Of a stretch of DNA of 64,000 nucleotides, positions 26,717-41,489 are shown piece after piece; position 1 is the stretch's first letter; each line of letters begins with the position of its first letter. Both the position numbers and the translations under genes were made by a program. Source of the stretch: Portunus trituberculatus (Eukaryota > Arthropoda > Malacostraca > Decapoda > Portunidae); assembly GCF_017591435.1 (NCBI RefSeq), contig NC_059276.1, positions 8,605,276 to 8,669,275 of the forward strand. The letters are read 5' to 3'. The notes beneath the pieces are model-generated. The model made no database searches. It had not been told where the DNA came from and saw only the letters and a list, made by a program, of their open reading frames with translations.

Positions 26717-27122
26717 GGATGTGAGGAAAGGAGGGAGGAAGGGAGGAGGAATGGAGGAAGGAAGGGAAAGAAGGTAAAAGGAGGGAGAGAGGGAATTAGG
26801 AAAGAAGGGAGGGAGACAGGAAAGGAAAGGAAGAGGGAGGGAGAGAAGAAGGGAGAAGAGGAAGGGAGGAAGCGAGGAAAAGAAAGAAGGAAGGAAGGAA
26901 AGAGAGGGAAGGAGAGAGGAAGCAATGAAAGGAGAGAGGGAGACAGAGAAGAAGGTAGGGAGAGAGAAAGCGATGAAAAATAGAGATGCTGGATGAAACT
27001 TAAGAAAAAAATGTATTATAGAAGACTAAAGAAGGAAGAGAAAAAGAAGAAAAAAACTGGAAGAAAAGATGTTATGGAAGGGATGGAAAGTAAGAAGAGT
27101 AGAAAAAAATAAGGAACCTCGA

Positions 27123-27229
27123 TCATAGAATTGACCACGTGACTATAAGATCTCGAACATGTAATTCAGAGCGTGAGTCACAGATCTGAATTGGCCTCCT
27201 CCAGGACTCGTCTGTGAGTTCTCTCAGTT
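27123..27229 (-). CDS. Low-confidence terminal-exon candidate
   Basis: On the minus strand a long pyrimidine tract ending CTTCCTCCTTCAG is followed by 107 nt of balanced sequence between purine-rich flanks. With two leading bases it reads LRELTDESWRRPIQICDSRS and on to a TGA (34 codons). No polyadenylation signal is evident just downstream. No family recognised. Confidence 0.28.
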
Positions 27230-27984
27230 CTGAAGGAGGAAGCGAAGGGAAGTAAAGGAAGAACGGAGAATGAAAATGGAGAGGAAATGCATTATAGTAC
27301 ACCAAAAAAGGGGAAGAAGATAATTTTAAAGAAAGAAGAGGAAGGAGGGAAAGTAGAAATGTTGCAAAATATATAGGAAAGGAATGAGAGATGGAAAAAA
27401 AGATTGAAAAAGAAGAAAATAAGTTAACATTAAAGTAAACAATTGAAGAAACAAAAGAGAGTCGAACAAATATACACGGAATGAGAAAGAGTTGCGGAGA
27501 AGGAAAGGAAAGATTCGATAAAGCATAAAAAGAAATAAAAGGTGGAGAAATACAACACAAAGCAAAGGAATGGAGAAAGAGGAAGAGTGTGTCAATAGAA
27601 AACTGTGCAATTCATGGTAGTTAAGTAAAAGGTGTTAAAATTGTTGTTTGTGCCAATCGCGTGTGTTAATTTACCTTACTTTTACCTTAATGACTCTTTA
27701 CCTGTCCTTTAAAAGACTGATCGTGTCTGCCCAACCTTTGTAAAATTCTGTGGATGCTGATGTCCATTTTCATTTTCTTTTTTTTTCTCTATTTCCGTTT
27801 TTTTTTTCTCTCTCTCTCTTTACATTGCCTTTGTGTAGTTTTTTCTGTACTTTCATCCTTCTATCTTATTTATTTACCTTTTTTTTACTATTTTCTTTAT
27901 TTAGATTATATATATATGTATGCACTATTCTTATCCTCCACATATTTTCTTATTTCTTCATCTATTTATTTATTTTTTATCTTC
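27230..27984. other. No gene seen
   Basis: Purine-rich to about 27610, then a T-rich stretch (27760-27980) giving hydrophobic frames. Confidence 0.5.
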
Positions 27985-28575
27985 CTTTCATCATCTTTAT
28001 CTATTTACCAGTCTTATCCATTTACAAACCTCTAATTACATTCCAGTAACTGTATATTAATATTCATCCAAATATCTATCAATCTTGACCTATTTATCTG
28101 AACAAACTGTCATTCTATGTATCTATTTACATATTTACTTTTTTTCTTACCATCTTTATCCATTTATTAGTGAGTTTTCTCCATTTATAAGACTCTAACT
28201 ACATTTTCGCCACTCCATATCATTATTAATTCATTTATATATAAAACTTAACTTACTTACCTATTTTGCTATCATTCTATTTATTTGTGAGTGTATTTAT
28301 TTATTTTTTTTATATTATTCATCACTTTTATCTCTTTATAGTCAGTTTCCTCCATTTGTAAATCTCAAACTATTTATTCACCACTGTGTATCAATATTCA
28401 CATTTTTCTATATCATATATAACCAATGTATCTGAATATTCTATCCTTCTATTTGCCTCTGTGTATTTATTTATCATTTTTTATATTCTTTTATCATCTT
28501 TATCCATTTTAACCAGTTTCCTCCATTTATCAATCTCTAATTATATATTCACCACTGCGTATATTTATCTTTAAG
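27985..28575. repeat. AT-rich tandem array, about 172-bp period, four units
   Basis: The order (A)TCTTTATC(C/T)ATTTA or CTTTTATCTCTTTA, CCAGT/CAGT, TCCATTTA(C/T)(A/C)A, CTCTAA(T/C)TA, TTC(A/G)CCACT and a TATTTA-rich tail begins at about 27989, 28151, 28325 and 28497. Units are diverged. The spacing of roughly 162-174 bp is typical of satellite monomers. Confidence 0.75.
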
Positions 28576-28584
28576 AACAAGCAC

Positions 28585-28665
28585 CTAAATATACTTTTTA
28601 CTCTTTTTTTTGTCAATTCATTTTTTGCCCTTTTCCGATTTTCCCTCTTATATAAAAGGAAAAAA
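28585..28665 (-). repeat. Dispersed repeat family A, copy 6 (partial)
   Basis: Reverse-oriented fragment: a T-run, GTCAATTCATTTTTTGCCC, then TTTCCCTCTTATATAAAAGG. Matches the left part of the 50291 copy (TTATGTAAGAGGGAAAACTG, GAAGGGCAAAAAAATAAATT). Confidence 0.55.
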
Positions 28666-28803
28666 AGAATAGGTTATCATTTACCTCACCAATTCATCAC
28701 TGCACCCATCACCTTTCCATCTATCCACCTATCCACCTACACACCCACACAGGTATCAATCTATCCAGGTCATTATGAAGGGACAAACCGTGACTGCAAC
28801 CAT

Positions 28804-28925
28804 TGACCTTTGAACTTTGATTAATGGACCAATAAAAGAGGAGCGTGAAGGGATCTATGTCACGAAGGTTAGCTTGGGTCACGTAGAATGAAATGTGACC
28901 ACGTTGGTGACCTGAGCGAAAGTGC
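28804..28925. promoter_or_regulatory. Nuclear-receptor-like half-site cluster
   Basis: TGACCTTTGAACT at 28804-28816 is a DR1 (reverse AGTTCA-A-AGGTCA), the form bound by HNF4 and RXR/USP-type receptors. Within 110 bp there are further half-sites (GGGTCA near 28878, GTGACC near 28897 and 28909). Matches are short; function is inference. Confidence 0.3.
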
Positions 28926-29053
28926 ACGTGGAAAAAAGGAGAGAAAAGTGTGATTTTAAGTGTGGTATTAGTGACAGGAGATGGACAGACACGTGAGCGG
29001 ATAGACAAGGTGGCTTTAGGTTATGTTTAACAGACAAATAGAGTGGAGTAGGA

Positions 29054-29809
<756 letters not shown>

Positions 29810-29812
<3 letters not shown>

Positions 29813-30391
29813 CTCTTCCTAGTACCCTTCAATCTGCCAATATTTCCTCCTAATCGACTGTCATTTTCCCCAATAAACTCGAGGGACAGCACGAAGACCC
29901 ATCAAAGTCAGCGAAAGATCATTAATACACGCTAATGTAAGGAAGCCATCATAAACACAAGTCTGGGAGGATGACACACGAGTATCTATTTAATTATAGT
30001 TGTGTCCTCCATCGTCTTGCCTCCATACGTGACTGGCCATTAATAGAAGGATAGTTTCATTAATACTTTATCTCATTTTCACTTTTAAGTCACCCCAACG
30101 ACAGGTTTACCCAGAGGAATTAAGGGTCGTGATGAAGGAGGCAGTAAAACCAGGGAATATATTATGTATAGTGCAAACAGGTTACATCATTAAGAGGGAC
30201 GTTTAGGAAGCCGAATATATATACAGTGAGCAGTGAAATTTCTTAACGATGACCTAATCTAACCTAACATAACCTAAGAATATTAAGAGTGACGTTCTTG
30301 AATCGGATGATATACTGAGGTCGGAAAATTGTCTTTAACCTAACGTAACCTAACGATAAATAAATCACAGTCTTTCGTTCTTATTTTTCCT
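29810..30391. other. No gene seen; degenerate TTAGG words
   Basis: Unique sequence. At 30254-30283 and 30337-30353 there are TCTAACCTAACATAACCTAA and TAACCTAACGTAACCTAACG, degenerate forms of the telomeric CCTAA repeat. Confidence 0.5.
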
Positions 30392-30823
30392 TCATTTTGG
30401 GTGAATAAAAGTCAAATCCACCTGGTTATTTGAGGCTGAAAAGGTGAACCGCATATCAAACACAAGACAAACCAGTAAGATCCATAAACTGAAGCTCTGA
30501 AGACGCGATATTAGTGACCCGAACGAGACTGGCGCAGTGTAGAGCGGTAGAAAGGACCGACATACACGTAGGGAACTTTTCATACTCCACAAAGCGTCTG
30601 GGAAATACGATGATAAATGAGACGAAGGAAGACACGGACTTAATTTATCTGTGGAGACGAAGCCTTTGCGAGGAGGGACAGAACCGGTCTTGTGGGGCGT
30701 GCTGGAGATGAAGGAAAGGCTGGGGATGGACTGTTCTTCCTCTCCCTCCTCCTCCTCCTTGAAGCAACAGGGCGTGTGCGGGGCAATTGAGAGGTTCTGT
30801 TGAGTGTTCCCCTGGCTAGTCAA
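30392..30823 (-). other. Long unsupported open frame
   Basis: An open frame of 143 codons that is not a simple repeat (apart from a short Glu run from GAG words). It lacks clear splice borders and a recognisable domain, and the pyrimidine bias of this strand removes many stops. Listed so that it is not overlooked; I do not call it a gene. Confidence 0.15.
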
Positions 30824-30983
30824 ACGAGTGTCTTGTTATAGCCGAGAGTGTATTGGTGGTTTGGTTCGGGTCTTATTAAACTGGAGGAGAGTTCGCTGGT
30901 GGTTCCTTTGTTGATCTTTGGTTAAAGGTGTGTCTGTGTTATAGGGACGATTGCTGCTACTGCTCCTGGTGTTGCTACTGCTG

Positions 30984-31078
<95 letters not shown>
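30984..31078. repeat. (CTA)n microsatellite
   Basis: About 31 ACT-class units. Reads as poly-Tyr, poly-Leu or poly-Thr. Confidence 0.97.
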
Positions 31079-31437
31079 GGGACTGTCACGTTATTTCAAA
31101 AGTAAACAAAATTGCATTCTTACAAAAACCAAGTCTAACATCAACTTTTAAAACAACAACAATAACAGCAAAAGGAGAGGATGAAATAATAAGGTGATGA
31201 TTTAAAGACGCATAAACAGACGAGGGAAATAAATCATGCTAACAAGATGATTGAAAACAATACACAAAGGGAAGAAAAATGAAAAAAAAGAAAGAAAACA
31301 CTGAACTTCCAGGCACAGACAAGACGGATGGGCATTATAAGTTGATGGTAACAGACAGACAGACGCAAACAGACACTCGCAGACAGAAAGATAAAGCAGC
31401 ATCTTTGTTTACTTAAAATACTGATGATAAAGTCTGA

Positions 31438-31440
<3 letters not shown>

Positions 31441-31515
<75 letters not shown>
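31441..31515. repeat. (CA)n microsatellite
   Basis: Perfect CA array of about 37 units. Confidence 0.97.
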
Positions 31516-31518
<3 letters not shown>

Positions 31519-31844
31519 CATTATATTGGCAAGTGTTTTTATTTTCCCGCTTCAGTGAATTAATGTCAAAAAGTTTAGAGTGCAAGGCGTTTTTCACATT
31601 ATATCATTTGAAGCTTCACCACCATAATTATCCAGAGTGACACAGAAGACAAAAGAATAACTATAATCTTATGCATAGGCGTGTAATATTTTTTCCACGT
31701 AAATTGCGAGTTGTATTTAAATTATTTCTTGTCTCTTACGATTCCACACATTATTATCTATTATGTTTTTGCATTTTCTCGCCCACTTTTGTATATAGGC
31801 TAAGTATTTATTTTGTTTTCATTTTAATCTCTGGGGTTGGAAGT

Positions 31845-31849
<5 letters not shown>

Positions 31850-31934
<85 letters not shown>

Positions 31935-31950
31935 TTCTCTCTCTCTCTCT
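31850..31950. repeat. (CT)n microsatellite
   Basis: CT array with interruptions (CGCTTT) near 31931. Confidence 0.96.
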
Positions 31951-32002
31951 CGTCTTAGGCAAATCACGTCACTCACCTGTACACCTTCGCTTTATCAATC
32001 TT

Positions 32003-32984
<982 letters not shown>

Positions 32985-33009
32985 ATGTAGTAGTAGTAGT
33001 AGTTTTGAT

Positions 33010-33078
<69 letters not shown>

Positions 33079-33079
33079 A
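32985..33079. repeat. (TAG)n microsatellite
   Basis: About 28 AGT-class units, with a TTTTGATG interruption near 33002. Confidence 0.95.
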
Positions 33080-33906
33080 TAGGAATAATAGCTATTTTTG
33101 TTTTCTTTTTCTTAAATTTCTTGGTTTTCCTAATATGTACCCAATTTAATTTTCTTTTGTTTCATCTTCCATAGCAATTCCTTCCTTATATGTCTCAGTT
33201 TCCTTAAGTACATTTCTCTAACCTTCGATCTTGACGCTATTGAACATGCACCCTCTAGTATGTATATCCAAAGTTAAGAAAATTGTCTGACTCTTTTGTC
33301 GTCCTTATACGAGTGTACTTCCTAATGTGTATCCTCCCAAAATCAGCAAAAATTGTACTGCCAATATATTGTTTTTCTGTCATAAGTTCATCTTTTTTAA
33401 ACCTCCTTGAATTTGGTCTTGAAAATTTATTGTTTGTAAGTGTCTCCCTCTCTCTCTCTCCTCCACTCACCCACCTCTTTCCCTCCCTCAGTTTGTTTAT
33501 ATTCCTACAAACAACATTCCAAAACTTATCGATAATGTGTAAGATTATTTATTTCCTTTCTGCAGTGTGTATACTTTATTCCCTTTGGCTTTCGTGTGTA
33601 CGTAGCATCATCTTTTTTTAGTTTCTCTCTGTGAATGCCGAAGAAAATATTATGAGAATGTTTTGAAATTTTTGCCTTTTATTCCTTTCATCAATTAAAA
33701 TTTCTTATGAGCAGAGTTTCATCTGTAAAAGGTAAAAACAGCTACATCGTATTTCCTGGCGCGTGAGGACAAAATTCGGCTCTTGTATTGACGTTGATGA
33801 TAATAATAATAATAATCGTAGTAGTATTAGTGGTATTAGTTTTAATATTAGTAGTATTAGTATTAGTATTAGTTTTAGTACTAGTAGTAGTAGTAGTATA
33901 ATAGTG

Positions 33907-33915
<9 letters not shown>
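33080..33915. other. No gene seen
   Basis: T-rich unique sequence. 33795-33900 is a degenerate TAG/TATTAG tract leading into the next array. Confidence 0.45.

Positions 33916-33979
<64 letters not shown>
33916..33979. repeat. (AGT)n microsatellite
   Basis: About 21 units, flanked on both sides by degenerate AGT/AAT units (33800-34080). Confidence 0.95.
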
Positions 33980-33985
<6 letters not shown>

Positions 33986-34197
33986 TAATAGTAGTAGAAG
34001 TAGTAAAGATAGTAAAAATAGTAGTAATAATAGAAGTAGTGATAGTACCAATAGTAGTGTTAGTGGTAGTATATCATAAATTTTAGTTGTAATAATAATA
34101 GTTGCCAAAATAATAACAAGAACACTGACAACAATTAAAAAAATTATGAAAAATAGAATTAATACACAAAACCCAAGAACCAGAGAACAACAACAAA

Positions 34198-35316
34198 CAC
34201 ACTCAAACACACTCAAACACACTCAAAACACTCAAACACACTCAAACACACTCAAACACATTCAAACACACTCAAAACACACTCAAACACACTCAAACAC
34301 ACTCAAACACACTCAAACACACTCAAACACACTCAAACACACTCAAACATACTCAAACACACTCAAAACACACTCAAACACACTTAAAACACACTCAAAC
34401 ACACTCAAACACACTTAAACACACTCAAACTACACTCAAACACACTCAAAACACACTCAAACACACTCAAACACACTCAAACACATTTAAACACACTCAA
34501 AACACATTCAAACACACTCAAACATACTCAAACACACTCAAAACACACTCAAACACATTTAAACACACTCAAAACACACTCAAACACACTCAAACATACT
34601 CAAACACACTCAAACATACTCAAACACACTCAAAACACACTCAAACACACTCAAACACATAAACACACTCAAAACACACTCAAACACACTCAAACACACT
34701 CAAACACACTCAAACACACTCAAACACACTCAAACACACTTAAACACACTCAAAACACACTCAAACATACTCAAACATACTCAAACACACTCAAACATAC
34801 TCAAACATACTTAAACACACTCAAAACACACTCAAACACACTCAAACATACTCAAACACACTCAAAGATATTCAAACGCACTCAAAACACTCAAACACAC
34901 TCAAAACACATTAAAACATACTCAAACACACTCAAAACACACTTAAACATACTCAAAACACACTCAAACATACTCAAACACACTCAAACACATTTAAACA
35001 CACTCAAAACACACTCAAACACACTCAAACATACTCAAACACACTCAAATATACTCAAACACACTCAAACATACTCAAATACACTCAAACATACTCAAAC
35101 ACACTCAAACACACTCAAAAACACTCAAACACACTCAAACATACTCAAACACACTCAAAACACTCAAACACACTCAAACATACTCAAACACACTCAAACA
35201 TACTCAAACACACTCAAAACATACTCAAACACACTCAAACGTACATAAACACATTCAAAACACACTCAAACACACTCAAACATACTCAAACACACTCAAA
35301 ACACACTCAAACACAT
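34198..35316. repeat. Decanucleotide minisatellite (ACTCAAACAC)n, about 1.1 kb
   Basis: About 100 units of ACTCAAACAC, with 11-bp variants (an extra A, CTCAAAACACA), CATACTC and TTTAAA variants. Variant order is not random: ACACATTTAAACACACTCAA followed by AACACA(C/T)TC, two standard units and CATACTC recurs near 34482, 34553 and 34988. The Lys/His/Thr frame across it is an artefact. Confidence 0.95.
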
Positions 35317-35618
35317 TCCGAAGAAATACAATCAACACCCAAACAAAACAAACAATTAGGCAAACAATAATCTGCACTCTCTCTATTTACCCTTCCCTTC
35401 CTCTCATACAATAGACAATCACACTTAGGAGAAAAAAAGCAGGGAATGAGAGGGAGACAGAAGGTGAAGCGGGTGGAAGGGAAGTGTGTGTGCGCCCCTG
35501 CGACACACACGCCCTCTGATTGCTTACCTGTCACTCTCTCAGGTAGACAGGAAGGTGGAACGTAAGACAGCCGCCGTATTATCTGAAAACTCCAATTGTG
35601 AATGAAGAGTATTTGGAA

Positions 35619-35620
35619 TG

Positions 35621-35696
<76 letters not shown>
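35619..35696. repeat. (TG)n microsatellite
   Basis: Perfect TG array of about 39 units. Confidence 0.97.
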
Positions 35697-35697
<1 letters not shown>

Positions 35698-35816
35698 CTT
35701 AATTTTTTCAATATATGTTTTAACTTAATTTTTTCCTATTTTCATTAATTTTACGAAAAAAATAAACGAAAAACAATTATTTTTATGTATTAGCTCACAA
35801 TTTCGTACAATATGTT

Positions 35817-35818
<2 letters not shown>

Positions 35819-35880
<62 letters not shown>
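35819..35880. repeat. (CT)n microsatellite
   Basis: Perfect CT array of about 31 units. A GGGAGG-rich stretch follows at 35940-36060. Confidence 0.97.
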
Positions 35881-35887
<7 letters not shown>

Positions 35888-36168
35888 TCTCCTGGGCACT
35901 AATGTCACCTTACATATGCAAATGAGCGGAACTGGCGGCGGGCGGGAGGTAATGAGGGAGGGAGGAGGAGAGGGAGGTGTGGAGGGAAGGAAGAAGGGGT
36001 GGAGAGAAGGAGGGAGGGGTGGAGGGAGGGATGGAGGAGGAGGAGGTTAAGGTGCCACATTTCGACATAGGGGGCCAGGTAGGTTAATTAGTGGGGGGTA
36101 GGGGGGTATGAGGGCAACGCTGTAACCCTTACCTGTTATGAGGGCGCTATGGGTGACCTATATCTTCC

Positions 36169-36455
36169 TCTCCTCCTCCTCCTCCTCCTCCTCCTCCTCC
36201 TCCTTCTAGTTTGTCCTCCTCCTCCTCCTCCTCCTCCTCCTCCTCCTCCTCCTCCTCCTCCTCCTCCTCCTCCTCTCTCCTTCTCTTCTCTTTCTTTGTT
36301 TTTCTTTTCATCTTTTTCTTATTCTTCTTCAGTTTCTCTTTCTTCTTCTCACCTTTTTCTTCCTCCTCCTCCTTCTTCTCCTCCTCCTCCTCCTCCTCCT
36401 CCTCCTCCTCCTCCTCCTCCTCCTCCTCCTCCTCCTCCTCCTCCTCCTCCTCCTC
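36169..36455. repeat. Three (CCT)n arrays
   Basis: CCT at 36169-36205, 36216-36275 and 36362-36455, separated by short pyrimidine-rich sequence. Confidence 0.95.
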
Positions 36456-36525
36456 TCAAATTGCGCCCCTGACCTCAAGTGTAAAAGATGACCCATTATG
36501 GAAGAAGGTCACTTATTGGCTCATT

Positions 36526-36528
<3 letters not shown>

Positions 36529-36623
<95 letters not shown>

Positions 36624-36637
36624 AAACCTAGTACTCA

Positions 36638-36735
<98 letters not shown>
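36529..36735. repeat. Inverted (TG)n / (CA)n pair
   Basis: TG at 36529-36620 and CA at 36639-36735 around a spacer of about 18 bp. Second instance of the arrangement at 32006-32201. Confidence 0.95.
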
Positions 36736-36736
<1 letters not shown>

Positions 36737-37097
36737 CAAACAATTCCCTCACTTTTCCTATCTCAAAAAAACAACAACAGATAAAATTACACAAAAAAAT
36801 TCCCACCAGCGTCACAGATTTTTCTCTTTGATTGAAAGTTGCAATCCATTAATCCTTCCCTTCCCATTAATTACCTGGCGGCAAGGTGATGGCCAGGTGC
36901 CCGGCGCTGCCCACCCCTTCATCTGTGGGTCTTCAGGAGGCAGTATTTGGCCGCTCCTTCACACCACAGCCTGGATTTAACGAGACTCAGCTTCTACCTA
37001 GCCTGTAACTAGTGTGAAGCATTGAATTCTCGTTTTTTATTAAGAGTGAAGCTTAAACGTCAGTCGTGTCATGAATAAGCCATTTTTCTGACGCTTC

Positions 37098-37098
<1 letters not shown>
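36736..37098. other. No gene seen
   Basis: 36850-36990 is balanced and GC-richer (GGCGGCAAGGTGATGGCC, GCCCGGCGCTGCCC). I found no splice pair there. Confidence 0.45.
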
Positions 37099-37374
<276 letters not shown>

Positions 37375-37698
37375 CTGGGGAGTAATGGAGGGTAGTGGAG
37401 CACAGGTGGAGAGTAAACAAATTGACCGTGTTGGCCGAGTGATTGATAGATGTTATGGCTTTATGTTCCCTGCGATGGTAGTTAGTCCTCTCTTCTCTCT
37501 CTCTCTCACTATCTCTCCCTCTCTATCTCCTCTTTTCCTCCCTGTCTTTTTATCTTCCTTCGTTTCTCTTCTCCTCCTCGTCATTCTTCTTTCCTCTGTT
37601 TTGTTTTTCTTGTATTTTTTTTTTTTGTGTTTTTGTTCATAGTTGTTGTGCTTCCAGTTGTTGTTTTATCGTATTTTGTTATTATTCTTGTTTTTTTC

Positions 37699-37955
<257 letters not shown>

Positions 37956-38969
37956 CAATATATCGCACCTAACTCGGTAATGGTTGACAAGTGTGAATAT
38001 TCTGCGTGTGTCTGTGATGCTGAGTGTGGACAGGTTTGGAAGTGTTGGTCAGGTGTGGGGAGGTGTTGTGCTACAGGTGTGAATAAATGGTGAGGTATGT
38101 TGATTTGATACTTTATTGTACTATATATTTGCTTCCCCTCTCTGTCTCTCCTCCCTCCCTCTCTCTCTCTCGCTCTCGAATGTAAAGATAGATGAAAATT
38201 ATTATTACAAAAGTGAGATGCATTTTTTTTTCACTCGTCCACTCATTATTTTCTTCAAGACCGCGATCCATTTGGTCCTCCGGTACTAATGAACAGGTGT
38301 AGCGAAACAATATATAGTTTTCTTCTTCGTGTTTCTGTAATTGAGGCCAAATCGCTGGTCCGGAGAGAGTTATGGTCTCAGGAAGCACGGCGGACACGAA
38401 GCGGGATTATTCGGGACGCTCAGACCAAGTGACTAGGAAAAAGAAAAATATAAAGGAAAAAAGTTTATTGTCATGTTATAAATCACAAGTACGTGAAGAC
38501 TATGATGTGTGTAAAGGAAGAGGAAGCATAAATTTGCGATTCATATTAAGGAAAATGAGAGAATAGGAAGCAAAGAAGAAATATCAGCTGACGAGGCGCG
38601 CAGATTCGTATGAATGAGACTGTTTTCATAAATAGAGATGGCGTTTTGTTTTTCCTAGATGTACGTAGAAGTCATATTTTCGTGTTTGCCTGTGTATGAA
38701 ATTTATTACCGTGTTGTTTCTTGATATCTATTACTTACAAACGTAGAAAATATATATTCTATGTGTAGTATACGTTTCATTTCGTTTATGTAATATACGT
38801 TTTATTTGGTATGCTCATTCATCCATTACTCATTTCATCAGCGTCTCTAATTTCACTGCAGCACAGACACACCACTAAGGGTATTATTCGAGTTAAATAA
38901 TTTGATTTTAAACATAAACTAATACAACATAAACAGACTGCATTTCAGTCTTCCTACGACTTGACTAAT
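37956..38969. other. No gene seen
   Basis: Unique sequence, AT-rich after 38440. No splice-bounded frame. Confidence 0.45.
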
Positions 38970-39110
38970 TTTAAGAGGGAGGTTTCAAGACATTTGTCCG
39001 TCTTTCGGCTAATTCTTTCCAATTTTTTAGGAACTTGCATTTAAAGTGGGCCTAATCTCTTTTTATTTTTCTATTGTCCTTGGTTAGTTTCCTTCTTGCA
39101 TAGAAAAAGA
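38970..39110 (-). repeat. Dispersed repeat family A, copy 4
   Basis: Reverse-oriented: TTTTAAGAGGGAGGTTTCAA, GACATTTGTCC, CTTTCGGCTAATTCTTTCCA, AAAGTGGGCCTAAT, TTGTCCTTGGTTAGTTTCC and TTCTTGCATAGAAAAAG. Colinear with 24991-25130. Confidence 0.8.
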
Positions 39111-40080
<970 letters not shown>

Positions 40081-40202
40081 CACCTGTGAAAAGAAAGCCA
40101 CGCCCTGGGACACCTGAGGGTAATTAGTACACACCTGCAAGGGAGACAGTACTGGCGAGAGGAGCAAGACGAAGTAGCGTACACAGAATCGGTCACAGGA
40201 GT

Positions 40203-40409
40203 AATCAGTGTAATCAGAGCGAAATTACTGTGTTTTCAAGGCTGTTCCTCGCGCCCCAGCCAGTCATTAAGGAGGTGTTGGTCTCCCTCAAGCGCCACGA
40301 GAACCCTGCCAGCTCCACGCCCCACGTTGACTTGCAGGGTGGCGTGGAGGGCGGGAAATGCGGGTTTTCGTGGAGTTGCTGCCGTGTCTCGTTAAGAATG
40401 AGGGTGTAA
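40203..40409 (+). other. GC-rich open-frame island, very low-confidence exon
   Basis: From an acceptor-like GTGTTTTCAAG at about 40228 one frame reads LFLAPQPVIKEVLVSLKRHE and continues to TAA near 40409. A second phase is also open across most of the island. The amino-acid make-up is normal and the island is GC-rich against its flanks, but no good donor was found. Confidence 0.2.
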
Positions 40410-40860
40410 ATGTGGAAATAGACCGGTAGAATGAGTGTTGGTGGTGGAAGTGGGTACAGGTGGATAGAGGAATAGGTGGAGTGGATTTCCTGTAGTGGAG
40501 TTAGTTGTATATTACTGGAAATAGTGGGTAAGGAGTGTTTGAGCTGTGTGGATGACTAATGGATGGATTTTATTGGCGAGTTAAGAAGGTGGTGGAGTGT
40601 TATGGTGATGGTGGTGGTGATGGTGGTGATAGTCTCCTTATTCTGGTTCGTTTTTTCCATTATTTATCTTTCATTCCTTTTCCTTCTTTATTTTCTTCTT
40701 CTCTATGATTTTATTGTCTCTACGCCTATTTGTTTTATTTGTCCCTTCATTTCTTCTTCCTTCTCTTCCCATACTTGTTTATCGTTGTGTTTCTATTTCT
40801 GTTTTTATTCATTCTCTCTTTTCTCTTCTTTCTCTTCTCAATAGGTTAACGTATTTTGTC

Positions 40861-40916
40861 CTAACTTAACCTGACCTAACCTAACCTAACCTAACCTAAC
40901 CTAACTTAACTTAACC
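40861..40916. repeat. Telomere-like (CCTAA)n tract
   Basis: About ten CCTAA units with ACTTA variants, i.e. the arthropod TTAGG telomere repeat in an interstitial position. Unique sequence continues on both sides, so this is not a chromosome end. Confidence 0.85.
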
Positions 40917-41010
40917 TGGCAAATCTCAAAGAATCAAATGTCAAAGGGAGGAACTTGTAAAGGGAAAAAAAATATGAAAACTATATAAAAAAAAAAAAAC
41001 GGAGGTAGAG

Positions 41011-41175
41011 GAGGAGGAGGAGGAGGAGGAGGAGGACTGAAAAGAAAAGAGATGATTTGGAAGGTTGCTGCATCTGACTAGGAAGAAATGGAGGCTCAGA
41101 GGGAAGGAGAATTGGAGGGAGTGTGGATGGAGGAAGAGTGGAGAGAAAGAGGAGGAGGAAGAGGAGGAGGAGGAG
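41011..41175. repeat. Short (GGA)n arrays
   Basis: GGA units at 41011-41036 and 41145-41175 in purine-rich surroundings. The Lys/Glu/Arg frames are artefacts. Confidence 0.85.
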
Positions 41176-41439
41176 GGAAGTGAAAGGAGGGCTATATCAA
41201 GAGCTGCACGACGTTTTGTGTTCCTCCACCGCCATATTTGTGCAGAATATTGAGGATGAGGAGAGAGAGGGAGAGGCAGGATGGGAGAGGAGGAAAAACA
41301 AGTAAAGAGGAAGGAAAAATATGACTTAGCGTAAAATCAAAAGAATATTCGAGAAAAATGTGGTGAAATTTTTGGGGAAATAAACATGTTGAGGAATTTA
41401 GAGATTGAGAAATTCGAAATAATAATGAGGATAGTAGTG

Positions 41440-41440
<1 letters not shown>

Positions 41441-41489
<49 letters not shown>

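Noticed and set aside
34146..34418. Thr/His/Lys/Asn-rich frame at the start of the decamer minisatellite
   Set aside because: Pure translation of ACTCAAACAC units; the other two phases behave similarly.
34198..35316. CRISPR-like array
   Set aside because: Units are contiguous without unique spacers and the setting is eukaryotic. It is a minisatellite.
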